Below are positions 51,593 to 61,864 of a DNA stretch of 64,000 nt, piece after piece. Numbering within the stretch: the first letter of the stretch is position 1; the number at the start of each line of letters is the position of its first letter. Source of the DNA: an uncultured bacterium (GTDB lineage Bacteria > Verrucomicrobiota > Lentisphaeria > Victivallales > UBA1829); assembly GCA_900548385.1 (NCBI GenBank), contig URKJ01000021.1, forward strand, positions 18,001 to 82,000, given 5' to 3'. The position numbers were made by a program, and so were the translations under genes. The notes under the pieces are model-generated. The model was given only the letters and a program-made list of their open reading frames with translations. It was not told the DNA's origin and did no database searches.

Positions 51593-52405
51593 ATGGACTG
51601 GATGCTGGATCTGAAAGCCCTGATTCTCGGAATCGTGCAGGGCATCACGGAATTTCTCCCCGTCAGCAGTACGGGACACATGATTATTGTGGATGAGTTC
51701 ATCAAACTGGAACCGGCATTCAAAGAGATGTTTTTTGTTGTGGTTCAACTTGGTTCCATCTTTGCCGTACTGGTTTATTTCCACAAAAAACTGTTCCCGC
51801 TTGGAGCGGTCCATGATGCGGCGCTCCGCAAATCGACGTTTCTGCTGTGGTGCAAAGCAGCAGCCGGAGTTCTTCCGGCAATCGTGATCGGCGGGCTGTT
51901 CGGTTCCCGTATTCAGCATGCGCTGTACAACACGGTAACGGTGGCATCGGCCCTGATCATCGGCGGAATCGCGCTGCTGTGGATCGAATCGGTGAAGCGC
52001 CGGGTCACGGTTCGGACAACCGATAATCTGAGTTTCGGAAAAGCCCTGGCAATCGGTCTGATTCAATGTCTGGCAATGATTCCCGGAACCTCGCGTTCAG
52101 CGGCAACGATCCTCGGTTCGCTTCTTCTCGGAACCTCCCGCGAAGTCGCGGTGGAATATTCGTTTTTTCTCGCAATCCCGACCATGTTTGCCGCCTCGGC
52201 ATACAGTCTCTATAAAGACGGCTCCGCATTGACGGCTCCGCAATGGATCGCAACGGGCATCGGTTTCGTCACGGCGTTTTTTGTCGCCTGGGGTGTAATT
52301 GCTTTTTTCATGGACTACATCCGCCGCCGCGATTTCAAGCTGTTCGGCTGGTACCGGATCGTGCTTGGAATCATTCTGCTGATCTTTTTTCTGATTGTTC
52401 GCTAA
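51593..52405 (+). CDS. uppP: Undecaprenyl-diphosphatase
   Basis: The protein has 270 residues from ATG 51593, 6 nt after GGAG; an ATG four codons upstream overlaps that site. It is a multi-pass membrane enzyme that recycles the lipid carrier for peptidoglycan and other envelope polymers. The two active motifs are GITEFLPVSSTGHM (about 16-29) and PGTSRSAATILG (about 160-171). About eight hydrophobic segments are visible. Loss would affect wall synthesis and bacitracin tolerance. Confidence 0.96.
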   Translation: MDWMLDLKALILGIVQGITEFLPVSSTGHMIIVDEFIKLEPAFKEMFFVVVQLGSIFAVLVYFHKKLFPLGAVHDAALRKSTFLLWCKAAAGVLPAIVIGGLFGSRIQHALYNTVTVASALIIGGIALLWIESVKRRVTVRTTDNLSFGKALAIGLIQCLAMIPGTSRSAATILGSLLLGTSREVAVEYSFFLAIPTMFAASAYSLYKDGSALTAPQWIATGIGFVTAFFVAWGVIAFFMDYIRRRDFKLFGWYRIVLGIILLIFFLIVR

Positions 52406-52422
52406 AAAAACAGCAAAAACGT

Positions 52423-52450
52423 TTGTTTTTTTGCAAAAGCGGATTATATT
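52423..52450 (+). promoter_or_regulatory. Promoter of tRNA-Arg
   Basis: TTGTTT at 52423-52428, 16 nt, TATATT at 52445-52450, 16 nt before the tRNA. Confidence 0.5.
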
Positions 52451-52466
52451 ATGGACTCAAACATCC

Positions 52467-52542
<76 letters not shown>

Positions 52543-52692
52543 TTCTTTTCTCGTTCAGAATCAGCAAGTTATGCAAACGTCCGCTATCAATTTTCTTTGA
52601 AGAAGAATTGCGTTTCTGCCGATAGTGCGAATCCGGATATTTTGACGCAGGAGTATACAGGATCCCACAAAACAGACGGGGCGCAAAATCGT

Positions 52693-53670
52693 CTATTTCC
52701 TGCGTTGTTCGATCGGGATTTCCGAAAACAATCCATTGTCGCAGTTCCAGTTTCTTCTGTTGCGGAATATGCGGGGAGATTCCCCGTAATCACGTTTAAA
52801 TTCTGCCGAGAAGGTCAACGAGTTGTTATATCCGACCTGTGCGGCGATCTCCTTGATCGACAGCTCCGGATTGTTCAAAAGCAGGTTCACCGCCAGACGC
52901 ATCCGCAGATTCCGGTGCATCCGGTGCGGAGTCTCCCCGAAGTAATTCCGGAACGCCCGAACCAGGTGAATCGGTGTGCAGTGCGCCTCGTCCGCCAGCA
53001 TCTTCAACGGAACCGGACGGTCCGGATTCCGGCGGAGTTTTTCCAACACAGCCTGATACCGTTCCGGGATTTTCCGGACCGGCTGAGGATTCCGCAGGAA
53101 CTGAAGCAGTTTCCACGTTGCCAGCCCGTTGGCATAAAGCGCCTGTTCGGAATGCTGTTCGCTGCACTGGCGAAAATCTTCGAGGAGAAGTTCAAAGCGG
53201 TTCCGGTCGATCCGGGACAGAAGCCTATGCTGATGGAATCCGCTTTTATTCTGCCAGTCGGAAAGCAGAATTCCATTCAGAGTCAAAGAGACTTTCCGGC
53301 AGAATCCTTCCGGACCGGTTCGAAGCAGGGTTTCCCGGATCGGAGGAATCCAGAGCAAACTTCCGGACCGGATATGCAGCGGATGCGGAAAATCCGGTGA
53401 TTCCGCCACAAGGGAACCGTCGCGGACAAATTCCACAGATGCCCATGGAACATTTCTCCTGCCGAAGCGGGCTTTTTCCAGCCAGTGGGTTTCAAAAAAA
53501 TTTTCGACATACACCATCTCTTCCATTCCCTGTGGAAGATTGAGGTAGTAAAGACGGCAATTCTTCCGATGCAGAGTCAGCAGCTGCTCCCCGAACCCCT
53601 TTCCGGTAATCATTTCCGATTTGAACTCTTCCCGATCGGAAAAGTGCGGTTTCACCTGAAAATTTGCCAT
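52693..53670 (-). CDS. AraC-family transcription regulator
   Basis: The protein has 325 residues. The N-terminal two thirds is a cupin-like sensing part (SGSLLWIPPIRETLL). The C-terminal DNA-binding domain has VPLKMLADEAHCTPIHLVRAFRNYFGETP and LSIKEIAAQVGYNNSLTFSAEFKRDYGESP. ATG follows AAGGA. It is divergent from the prepilin-hydrolase operon with a 140-nt shared region, so it probably controls that operon. Confidence 0.92.
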   Translation of the reverse strand: MANFQVKPHFSDREEFKSEMITGKGFGEQLLTLHRKNCRLYYLNLPQGMEEMVYVENFFETHWLEKARFGRRNVPWASVEFVRDGSLVAESPDFPHPLHIRSGSLLWIPPIRETLLRTGPEGFCRKVSLTLNGILLSDWQNKSGFHQHRLLSRIDRNRFELLLEDFRQCSEQHSEQALYANGLATWKLLQFLRNPQPVRKIPERYQAVLEKLRRNPDRPVPLKMLADEAHCTPIHLVRAFRNYFGETPHRMHRNLRMRLAVNLLLNNPELSIKEIAAQVGYNNSLTFSAEFKRDYGESPRIFRNRRNWNCDNGLFSEIPIEQRRK

Positions 53671-53726
53671 GTTTATTTTCCTTATATTTTTATCTGTTTC
53701 AAAGATATAATATAATGGAATACGGG

Positions 53727-53755
53727 TTGACTTTCAACAAGTTCTATTGTAAATT
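53727..53755 (+). promoter_or_regulatory. Promoter of second prepilin-hydrolase operon
   Basis: TTGACT at 53727-53732, 17 nt, TAAATT at 53750-53755, about 55 nt before ATG 53811. It lies in the gap shared with the divergent AraC gene. Confidence 0.6.
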
Positions 53756-53810
53756 TTAATAGAAAATTTTCATTGGAAACCATCAGAATGATTCAAAAAA
53801 GGACAGAAAA

Positions 53811-54434
53811 ATGAGACACCGTTTTTTCAGTTTAATAGAGTTGCTGGTCACGATTTGCATCCTTGCAATTCTGGTTTCGCTGCTTCTTCCGGTTCTGCAA
53901 AAGTCGCGAATTCAGGCCCGGAGCATTGAGTGCGCGGGACATTTCAAACAGCTTGCTCTCGGATTCAGCTCCTATGTAACAGAAAACGAAGATTATACCC
54001 CCATGGAGGAATGCACTGCCTATTCCACAGTCTGGCGGGAACGATGCGCCGGAAAGACAGGTCAGGCGGCAATCTCCATCTGTACGGAATATAGAACCGC
54101 TGTAGAGACCTATAACCGGAGTGTACCGGAAAGCAGCCGGAAAGATTTGAACAATCCGGCACATGCCTGGATTAAAACGGCATTTTATACCGGGAATCTC
54201 AATTTGAACAATCTACGGATCGTCCGGGTCCGCCAGCCATCCCGGACCGGAACAATCATCGACGGATCGTTCAAAAGGGGAAAGCATCTGACAGACACGC
54301 TCAATTACGATCAGGCTGGCTGGCGGCATATCCGCAATGCGACGATTCTGTCGTATGTGGACGGTCATGTCCGCACCTTTTCCGATGTTGGAAGCAATTA
54401 TCAGATTAAAGATGAATTCAAATTGAAAGAGTGA
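53811..54434 (+). CDS. Prepilin-like protein, H-X10-DG variant
   Basis: The protein has 207 residues. MRHRFFSLIELLVTICILAILVSLLLPVLQ is the pilin-type helix with Glu at mature position 5; the residue before the cleavage point is Phe, not Gly. The C-terminal signature is WRHIRNATILSYVDG, with ten rather than nine residues between His and DG. It is smaller than the first copy. The hydrolase gene begins 17 nt after its stop. Confidence 0.9.
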   Translation: MRHRFFSLIELLVTICILAILVSLLLPVLQKSRIQARSIECAGHFKQLALGFSSYVTENEDYTPMEECTAYSTVWRERCAGKTGQAAISICTEYRTAVETYNRSVPESSRKDLNNPAHAWIKTAFYTGNLNLNNLRIVRVRQPSRTGTIIDGSFKRGKHLTDTLNYDQAGWRHIRNATILSYVDGHVRTFSDVGSNYQIKDEFKLKE

Positions 54435-54451
54435 AACTGAAAGGAATCTGA

Positions 54452-57400
54452 ATGAAAAAGGAATTTATTCTGGCAGCGGCCCTGATTCTGACCCTCGGAG
54501 TCTTCGCCGGAGAGAAAGAAAAACTATCCTGGCTCCGGATTTCGGAAAACGGGATCTTCACCGCGGAGAACGTTACCGGAAGGATTGTCGTCATCAAGCC
54601 GGATTACAAAATCAGCGCATCGGAAAACGAACTGAATGCACATTTTCTGGAACAGCTCTCCACGATCGAACTGGACAGTAAACGGATCGCGGTCCGCTTT
54701 ACTCCGTTCAAAGACTGGAAACCAATCCGCCTTGAAAAGAAAATCACCATTCACGGAAGCGATGCCGCCAACTGGCACTTCCGTCTGCAAAGCCCGGATG
54801 CCCATCCGATTGCCGATCTCGGCTATACCTTCGGCCTCCCCGCTGAGACATTCGCAGGAAAAGAACTGCTGATCGACGGAGTCCCCCTCCGTCTTCCGGC
54901 CAGATATTCCAAACTTCATCTGAAATCCGGCAATGTAAAGTCTGTCACCATCCCTTTGGAACACGGAAAGCTCACCATCTCCGGAGAATTCAAACTGAAA
55001 ATTCAGGATATGCGCAAATGGAACGCCGGCTTCTTCAACATTTACTTTCATATACCGTTTAATCCACCGTTCCGGGAGGCAGAGTTTGAGTTTGATCTGA
55101 ACTACACAGGTCTGAAACTTTCCGTGCAGGAATTTGAAAAGAAGAAACCGCGCTTCACGCTGATTCCGCTGGACCGCGCAGCCAACGCATCCACAGTCGA
55201 TGATGCTCCGGAAGACGGGCGGGGCGGATGGACCGATCAGGGCGGAGGAAACGATCTGCGTTCTTTCGATCAGACAGGAGAGGTTCTTCTGAAAGGGATT
55301 CCCTACCGGATCACCGACCGGCTGAAAAACGGGGATCGGAACTGCCTGATTGCGGCAGGCTCAAATTGGAAACAATATCCGCGCAAATTCACCGTTCCGC
55401 TGAACGGACGGAAGGCCGGCGGACTCTATTTTCTGCATACATCCGCCTGGACTCCGGCCGAATTGGGGAAATACACGGTTCGCTACACCGATGGAAGCTC
55501 TGTCGAAATTCCCCTGCGGAATCTGAAAGAGATTTCCAACTGGTGGACACCGGGCGAGTCGGATTGTTCCGTGATTGCCTGGCGCGGGCGCAACCCCTCC
55601 CTTCCGATCGGCATCGGAACCTTCGCATGGAGTAATCCGCATCCGGAGCGGGCCATGGACGCGGTGGAAGGAGCCGTTTCGCCGGATCATCCGCAGGCGG
55701 TCATGATGCTGCTCGGCTTGACTCTGGCGGACGGATTTCCCTATCTTCAGTCGGAAAAGATGACTCCTGCGGGAAATATTGATGATTCCGACTGGATCGA
55801 AGTTTCCGGCATTGACGAAACAAGCGCTGCCGGTACGGTTCTGGACGTCTCGGATCTGGTCCCTGCCCCCGCGGGCAAGTTCGGTTTTACCAAAGTCGAT
55901 GGAGAAGATTTCGTCTTTGAAAACGGCAGAAAAATCCGTTTCATCGGAATGAACATCGAAGCCGAACACTGCTTCCCGACACGGGAACAGGCGGAATTTC
56001 ACGCAAAACGCCTGCGGCGGCTCGGCGTAAACGCAATCCGTTTCCACAAGTTCGATATGCTCACCCGCGCCAGACGTCTGATTCTGGATCCGGAATCGGA
56101 ATCGGGAGAATTCTCCAGAGAGAATCAGGACCGTTTCGAATATTTCATCGCCAAGCTCAAGGAGAACGGCATCTATCTGGTAATGGATCTTCAGACGATC
56201 CGGGTAATCGGAGCGGAGGAGTGTCCTCCTCTTGCCCGCGAACGCTACAACTCCTACGGGATGTTCGTACCGGAGCTGATCGAAGCTCAGAAACGCTTCA
56301 TCACCCGTCTTCTGACGCACCGGAATCCCTACACCGGCCTGACACTGGCGGAGGATCCCGCGCTTGCACTGATTATCTTCCATAACGAAAATTCGATGCT
56401 CTACCAGCCGAACCGCAACCGGATCACCTCTCCGTATGCCCTGAAAATCCTGAAAAACCGCTTCAACGGTTATCTTCAGCGGAAGTACAAAAACCGGAAT
56501 GCGTTGGCAGGCGCATGGGAAACGCTTGCCGCGAACGAGGATCCCGCAAACGGAAGTGTGGAACTGCCGATGAATCCGAGCGGGAAAAAATATTCGCTCC
56601 GCCGCCTTGCGGACATGCGTCTGTTCTATTACGAGATTCAAAAAGCATATTATCGGGAAATCCGGACGCACTTGAAAAATCTCGGTGTCCGGGTGCCGAT
56701 GACCGGAAGCAACCACTGGACTCGCGATCCGTTGGATTTTGAACTGAATGCACAGCTGGATTATACGGACCGTCACAATTACTGGTCGCATCCGACCGCT
56801 TCAGGCAGCTGGCTTCTGGAGAATATTCTTTTTGCACCGAGTCCGATGATCCAGAGTCCGGACGGCGGAATCATTGGAACTCTTGCCGGACGGCGCATTC
56901 TCGGCAAACCTTTCGCGGTGACGGAGTGGAACGACGGCTCAACCAACGAATACCGTGCCGATGCCCAGATTCTGGTTCCCGCCTACGCATCCCTGCACAA
57001 CTGGAGTATTTTCCAGTTTACCTACTCCACCCGCCAGAAAGACGGAACATTCCTCCGGCCGATTACTTACTCGTTCGGAATCGACGATGATCCGCTCCAA
57101 CTGGCTCTCTATCCGGTCATCACCCGCATGTTCCTGCGCGGCGACATTCTTTCAGCTTCCGGTGAATACGCCCATTTCATCACCGGGAAACAGCTGAAAG
57201 ATCCCGCCTATTACCTGGATCCGGCCGATGCCCGTCAAGCGGCGTTTTACACGAAATCCGGTCTCCGGTTCGGCGATGGGAAAACGGACCGATCGCGGTT
57301 GCCCAACCCAGCGCTTGAAGTCGTCAGTGAAACCGGAGAACTCTTTTGGAACAACAAAACCGGACAGGCACGGATCAATACGCCGCATACACAGGGATTT

Positions 57401-57799
57401 GTCGGATTCCCGGATGTCAGTAAAACGATCGTTCTGCGCGATACGGCGTTCCGTCTGCAAACAGACTTTGCCGCAGTGGTACTGATCAGCTGCGATGGAA
57501 AACCTGTCAGCAGTTCGCGGCATCTGCTTCTTGCAGCCGTTGCACGCGCCTGGAACAAGGGGATGAAGTACAACTCTCTCCGCAACCGGATCGTCAAAGC
57601 GGGAACGCTTCCGGTGGTAATGCAGCCGGTCAAAGGATCGGTGGAACTTTCCGGGAATGCGAAAGGTTACCGTGTCAGCCGTCTGGACATCTCAGGCAGA
57701 AAAATCGGAGACTGTCCCGTGGAAATCCGGAACGGAAAAACGGTTTTCCAACTGAACCATGCTCTCTATTATGAACTCAAGGCTTTACCGGACAGATAA
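54452..57799 (+). CDS. Large exported glycoside-hydrolase-like protein
   Basis: The protein has 1,115 residues with a signal peptide (MKKEFILAAALILTLGVFAG). The first 450 residues are beta-rich. A TIM-barrel of cellulase/beta-galactosidase type follows from about 480: FENGRKIRFIGMNIEAEH, LRRLGVNAIRFHKFD. Glu646 in IFHNENSM is the likely acid/base and Glu825 in AVTEWND the likely nucleophile. The end is a beta-domain. It is probably exported and acts on plant or host polysaccharide; family not assigned. Confidence 0.82.
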   Translation: MKKEFILAAALILTLGVFAGEKEKLSWLRISENGIFTAENVTGRIVVIKPDYKISASENELNAHFLEQLSTIELDSKRIAVRFTPFKDWKPIRLEKKITIHGSDAANWHFRLQSPDAHPIADLGYTFGLPAETFAGKELLIDGVPLRLPARYSKLHLKSGNVKSVTIPLEHGKLTISGEFKLKIQDMRKWNAGFFNIYFHIPFNPPFREAEFEFDLNYTGLKLSVQEFEKKKPRFTLIPLDRAANASTVDDAPEDGRGGWTDQGGGNDLRSFDQTGEVLLKGIPYRITDRLKNGDRNCLIAAGSNWKQYPRKFTVPLNGRKAGGLYFLHTSAWTPAELGKYTVRYTDGSSVEIPLRNLKEISNWWTPGESDCSVIAWRGRNPSLPIGIGTFAWSNPHPERAMDAVEGAVSPDHPQAVMMLLGLTLADGFPYLQSEKMTPAGNIDDSDWIEVSGIDETSAAGTVLDVSDLVPAPAGKFGFTKVDGEDFVFENGRKIRFIGMNIEAEHCFPTREQAEFHAKRLRRLGVNAIRFHKFDMLTRARRLILDPESESGEFSRENQDRFEYFIAKLKENGIYLVMDLQTIRVIGAEECPPLARERYNSYGMFVPELIEAQKRFITRLLTHRNPYTGLTLAEDPALALIIFHNENSMLYQPNRNRITSPYALKILKNRFNGYLQRKYKNRNALAGAWETLAANEDPANGSVELPMNPSGKKYSLRRLADMRLFYYEIQKAYYREIRTHLKNLGVRVPMTGSNHWTRDPLDFELNAQLDYTDRHNYWSHPTASGSWLLENILFAPSPMIQSPDGGIIGTLAGRRILGKPFAVTEWNDGSTNEYRADAQILVPAYASLHNWSIFQFTYSTRQKDGTFLRPITYSFGIDDDPLQLALYPVITRMFLRGDILSASGEYAHFITGKQLKDPAYYLDPADARQAAFYTKSGLRFGDGKTDRSRLPNPALEVVSETGELFWNNKTGQARINTPHTQGFVGFPDVSKTIVLRDTAFRLQTDFAAVVLISCDGKPVSSSRHLLLAAVARAWNKGMKYNSLRNRIVKAGTLPVVMQPVKGSVELSGNAKGYRVSRLDISGRKIGDCPVEIRNGKTVFQLNHALYYELKALPDR

Positions 57800-57891
57800 A
57801 TCCATACCGCAGAGTTTTCGGAACGGGGAAATTTCCGGGACAGAAACGCGTCGGCAAAAGAAATCATCAACTATTAAAAAGAAAAGATTTT

Positions 57892-59121
57892 ATGAACGAA
57901 CAACGGAAACAGGCCCTGAACCTTGCCTGGACTCAGATCACACGGAAGCTGTTTTGCGGACAGACCAATCTGATCTACGACTATCTTGCATCTCTCGACG
58001 AACACCGCTTTGATTTTCTTCCACTTCCGGAAGAGATTCAACGTGGATTTCCAAACAGCAAAGGCTACTCCACCGGTATGGAAGACAGCATGATCAATGC
58101 CGGCATGGCAATCGACATCTGCATCCTCCGGGCGGAACTGTTTCCGGAAACATCCGAGGAATGCGCCGAATTTGCCGGAAAACTGTTGAAAGGAATGGAA
58201 CTGTGTGCGACCGTACACGGACGAAACGGCTATGTCGTCCGCAGCGTTTCCCATCGCGATGGAAAAAGCTGCTATCCCTGCTCCTCCCGTGATCAGATGA
58301 CCTTCTGGGTCTGGGGACTCTGGCGATATTTTCACTCGGTCTTTGCCTCAGCGGAAGAACGGAAGCGGATCACAGAGCTTATCGTCATGCTGGCGGAACG
58401 GGGAGAGAAAGAGGTCATTCCGGAAAACGACTGGTGTATTCTGACCCTGGACGGATATCCGAATATTCTGAATAAAATGAATCACGTCCAGCCTCATGAA
58501 ATCCTTCGTCTTCCGATGTTCTACCGGGTGGCGTTCGCTCTGTCCGGCGAGCAGCACTGGAAAGAGTGTTACAACCGTCTCATCGACCAGGCATTGTTTC
58601 AAGCAGCCTGTCCAAAGGAGAACTGGAATCATTTTGAACTGTCACAGTTTCTTCTGACGCTCTCTTTATGCCAGGAATTAGACCCGCGTCCGGAATTTGT
58701 CCGGATTGCCCATACCATCGCCGGAATTACGGAAAAGGCACTTCTGGAAGAATATCTTCCTCTTCTGGAGCAATGGAACGGAAGCTGGTCTTTCCCCGCG
58801 GCTTCATGGAAGGAGTCCGGGAACATCGTTCTTATCCGGCGTCCGGACGGAGGTGCGGTCGGCAGAGATGGCCGTTTGGATCTCCGGTTCCGCCAGCCCC
58901 CCGGCTTCGCATCGCTGCTGGATCTCGTCCGCATTCCCGGCAATCTGATGGCGGGAATTCTTCTCGCTCCGGATTATCCGGTCGGTCCGGTTCTTCAGGA
59001 ACGCTTCCAGAACGCTTTTCTGCTTCCTGATTATTCGGCGACCTATACCTGTTCGGTTGTCAACATGCTTTATGGAGCTCTTCTGCTGGAGTATTCGATT
59101 CAAAAGGGAAAGGACCGCTGA
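57892..59121 (+). CDS. Helical-barrel protein, possibly a sugar enzyme
   Basis: The protein has 409 residues with no signal peptide. The pattern of repeated amphipathic helices (GYSTGMEDSMINAGMAIDICILRAEL, MTFWVWGLWRYFHSVFA, LDGYPNILNKMNHVQPHEILRLPMFYRVAF) looks like an alpha/alpha-barrel, as in glucuronyl hydrolases and related enzymes. MEDSM and several Asp/Glu could be catalytic. It lies 92 nt after the large hydrolase and is probably in the same operon. It may process released sugars inside the cell. Family not assigned. Confidence 0.65.
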   Translation: MNEQRKQALNLAWTQITRKLFCGQTNLIYDYLASLDEHRFDFLPLPEEIQRGFPNSKGYSTGMEDSMINAGMAIDICILRAELFPETSEECAEFAGKLLKGMELCATVHGRNGYVVRSVSHRDGKSCYPCSSRDQMTFWVWGLWRYFHSVFASAEERKRITELIVMLAERGEKEVIPENDWCILTLDGYPNILNKMNHVQPHEILRLPMFYRVAFALSGEQHWKECYNRLIDQALFQAACPKENWNHFELSQFLLTLSLCQELDPRPEFVRIAHTIAGITEKALLEEYLPLLEQWNGSWSFPAASWKESGNIVLIRRPDGGAVGRDGRLDLRFRQPPGFASLLDLVRIPGNLMAGILLAPDYPVGPVLQERFQNAFLLPDYSATYTCSVVNMLYGALLLEYSIQKGKDR

Positions 59122-59186
59122 TCCGGATAAGTTCCGATTGCATGACAGCCATCCTCTTTCATCTGTTTGCCGGAAGATCGGCAAGT

Positions 59187-60983
59187 TCAGCTGTTTTCGC
59201 GGTCGTAAAACAGCGCTCCGGGAATATGGTCAAGGTATTTCCGGCAGAATGATTTCTCCCTTACTTCAAATCGGAAACAGAACTCTTCCGACAGCTCATC
59301 CAACAGATCTTCAACCGGACGCACAAGCCTGAATGAAGAGCCGCTTGTCCGTTGTTCAAGCACGATGAATTTGACGCTTTCCGAACTTCCTTTTTCAATC
59401 TTCCGTTGAACGCAATAAGCACGAGCCACCTGCTTGAGTTTCTTCAGACGTTCCGTAAGATGTTTCAGCATTGCGGCATTCGGAGTGAACGCCGACAGTT
59501 CATCGCGGCAATCAAGCTCCGCTTCAAGTTTGTCGGAAATTCTGTTCATTTGACCGGAACGCATCTCAAAAAACGCTTTAAGCCTTGCGGTATCGCCTGT
59601 CTCAAGGTAATACATGACAAGCGTGTCATTCGCCATAAAGATCAAAGACGGGCATGCCGAAACAGCCTGTTCAATGATCTCAATTCCCTTTTCCGGATCA
59701 TCACGACCGGCAAGCACGATTCCGTAACGGCATGCAACTTCCGGAATTTCCGGATGTGCGGCATAGCAACGCATGATGAAATCATCGCACTCCCTTTCCC
59801 TTCCCGTCACCTGAAGCGCGTTGACCATATCGCTGATGTACTCCATACAGACTTCCGGATCATCGGAATTGTGGCGGAGCAGATAATCAGCAGCCTCCTG
59901 ACGGATGATCCGGGAATCTTCCGCGACAGGATCGCAGAGTTCATGCAGGAACCTGTTCACGTCCTCGTAAAAAGCCGGATCTTTCCCGATCAGTTTGTCG
60001 AGTGCATCGGGTTTCGCGGCGGAGTAGCTCCGCCAATCCCGCACCCCGGCGATTTCCAGCCGTTTCCTGAACGGCGGGTGTTCCTCATTGACCGGCGTCA
60101 TTGAACGCATGGCGGTTCCGATTATCTTCCCGGCCTCCTCCGGCGGCAGCGGAGCATGAAAGTAATCACGCAAAAATGAAGCGATGTCAAAAGAGTCCCA
60201 TTCTTCGGAAAAATATTTCTCCCGGATGTCAAACTTACGGTATCGTGCAGCGGCAAGAGTGTTTTCGACAAGAGCCGCAGCAGCGTATTCCGGGCCGAGC
60301 GCTCCGACGATGAAACGATCCGCCTCAATCTCGTGTCTGCGGTAGATCGGAAGAGCCGCGACGTGAACCGCCGGCAGATAAAATCGGAGCCACAAACCCG
60401 TTATGAAGTTGAAAACTCCGAGATACAGATTCTCCCAGAATGTTACAAGCGAATAAAAGACGCAGGAAACCGAAAGATGATTGTTTGCAAGATGCCCGAT
60501 CTCATGCGCAAGGAGTCCGGTAACGGCTTTCCCGCTCATGGAAGAAAGCAGTGGATAACCGAGAATCAGCACATTCCGTCTCAGGAAAGGCAGGAACGTG
60601 AAAACAGAACTCACCGAGGCGTTGAATTCCGGGGAAAGATAGACCGCATGGATCTTCGGTCCATGCACTTTTCTGGAAATCCAGTTGATCCTTCGGTAAA
60701 TCGCGGCATATTTTCTGCGTTCCAGTTTCAGCAATCCTTTCCATGGACGGTTCAGCATCACTGTAACATATACGAAAAGGGAAATGCCAAGGCATACCAG
60801 CAGGAACCCCCATTCCCGGAAAAAGAACAGAAAAAACAGAATACCGGCGACAAGGAGGAACATCAGACATGACTGCGCAAACAACCATGCCAGTTTTGCA
60901 TAATAACGTTTCGGGGAACGCTCAAAAAGCGCAATGCTTTTCTCGTATTTCTCCCACTCATCAACAGTAATTCCTTCAAGCAT
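59187..60983 (-). CDS. M48-type membrane metallopeptidase
   Basis: The protein has 598 residues from ATG 60983; GTG just before it is a second choice. Two TMs lie near the N-terminus (about 33-50, 56-73). The M48 zinc site is HEIGH (about 166-170, in LLAHEIGHLANNH) with third ligand in HEIEADRF, about 55 residues on. Further membrane segments lie between. The C-terminal half is helical and TPR-like (about 360-500). It resembles HtpX-like quality-control peptidases but is longer. Single gene; convergent with the preceding operon. Confidence 0.88.
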   Translation of the reverse strand: MLEGITVDEWEKYEKSIALFERSPKRYYAKLAWLFAQSCLMFLLVAGILFFLFFFREWGFLLVCLGISLFVYVTVMLNRPWKGLLKLERRKYAAIYRRINWISRKVHGPKIHAVYLSPEFNASVSSVFTFLPFLRRNVLILGYPLLSSMSGKAVTGLLAHEIGHLANNHLSVSCVFYSLVTFWENLYLGVFNFITGLWLRFYLPAVHVAALPIYRRHEIEADRFIVGALGPEYAAAALVENTLAAARYRKFDIREKYFSEEWDSFDIASFLRDYFHAPLPPEEAGKIIGTAMRSMTPVNEEHPPFRKRLEIAGVRDWRSYSAAKPDALDKLIGKDPAFYEDVNRFLHELCDPVAEDSRIIRQEAADYLLRHNSDDPEVCMEYISDMVNALQVTGRERECDDFIMRCYAAHPEIPEVACRYGIVLAGRDDPEKGIEIIEQAVSACPSLIFMANDTLVMYYLETGDTARLKAFFEMRSGQMNRISDKLEAELDCRDELSAFTPNAAMLKHLTERLKKLKQVARAYCVQRKIEKGSSESVKFIVLEQRTSGSSFRLVRPVEDLLDELSEEFCFRFEVREKSFCRKYLDHIPGALFYDRENS

Positions 60984-61039
60984 CACAATATGTTTCTCCC
61001 CTGCCGGAGCGGCGGAAGTTTGAATCCCTTCCGGACGAT

Positions 61040-61660
61040 TTACCAGTTTTCCGGATGAATGCGGTCAGCAACGGAAACGGGCGGCTGCTGAATCACTTTC
61101 GCCGACGGAGACGCATAGCCGACCGCAAGGTAGCAGGGCATACGGTATCCCTCCGGGGCGTGAATACAACTCAGCACATAACGTTCTTCATCCCGGATCG
61201 GGATCCGCAAAGAGCACGCCAATCCTTCCGCAGTGGCAGCCAGCAGCATATTCTGAATCAAACACCAGATCGACGCAAAAGAGTTCAGCGAGCTGATGTC
61301 ACGGGGCGTCGTCAGTTCGGCTCCGGCACGGAACAGCGGCAGAACCAGACATTGGCTTTGCGAAAGCATCTTTACCTGTTTGGGAAGAGCATCATAATAC
61401 ATTGATTTCTGGCACTCGGTCGCGGTGTCCCAGTGATTGATAATGTCCATCTGCACATCCGCTCCGCCGGAGACATGCCGCAGAATTTCCGTAATGCGCT
61501 CCGGACGGCGGACAACAACAAAATGCCAATCGCGGGCGTGATCATGCGACGGAGCTTTCAAACCGGCATCCAAAATACGGGTCAGGATCTCATCAGGAAC
61601 CTGTTTTACCGTAAAATCACGGACAGTCCGGCGCTTTTCAATCGCTTCATAAAGTTCCAT
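61040..61660 (-). CDS. Nitroreductase family protein
   Basis: The protein has 206 residues. It is an FMN-dependent oxidoreductase. The N-terminus MELYEAIEKRRTVRDF is typical, followed by ILDAGLKAPSHDHARDWHFVVV and, later, the AAEGLACSL-like LLAATAEGLACSLRIP. The substrate is unknown. A very strong AAGGAGGT site and a clean promoter precede it. It is a single gene; the M48-type gene follows, more than 50 nt away. Confidence 0.9.
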   Translation of the reverse strand: MELYEAIEKRRTVRDFTVKQVPDEILTRILDAGLKAPSHDHARDWHFVVVRRPERITEILRHVSGGADVQMDIINHWDTATECQKSMYYDALPKQVKMLSQSQCLVLPLFRAGAELTTPRDISSLNSFASIWCLIQNMLLAATAEGLACSLRIPIRDEERYVLSCIHAPEGYRMPCYLAVGYASPSAKVIQQPPVSVADRIHPENW

Positions 61661-61697
61661 TATAATACCTCCTTATTATTTTGTTGCAATTTCATTT

Positions 61698-61725
61698 ACT
61701 ATACATCTTTGAAAAATAATGTCAA
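61698..61725 (-). promoter_or_regulatory. Promoter of the nitroreductase gene
   Basis: On the - strand, TTGACA (61725-61720), 16 nt, TATAGT (61703-61698), close to consensus. Confidence 0.7.
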
Positions 61726-61864
61726 ACGAAAGTCGTCGGACCAGTCATCTCCGTTTTCCGAGATGGCACAAACTTTATAGATTTTGGCACAAAAACAACT
61801 TTCCATCGCAGGAAACTGCTGTACATTGATGATACAACCACAAATTGCATAAGGAGATGCAGCG

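Noticed and set aside
55361..56791. 476-codon - strand frame inside the large hydrolase
   Set aside because: Antisense shadow; no start site, no family pattern.
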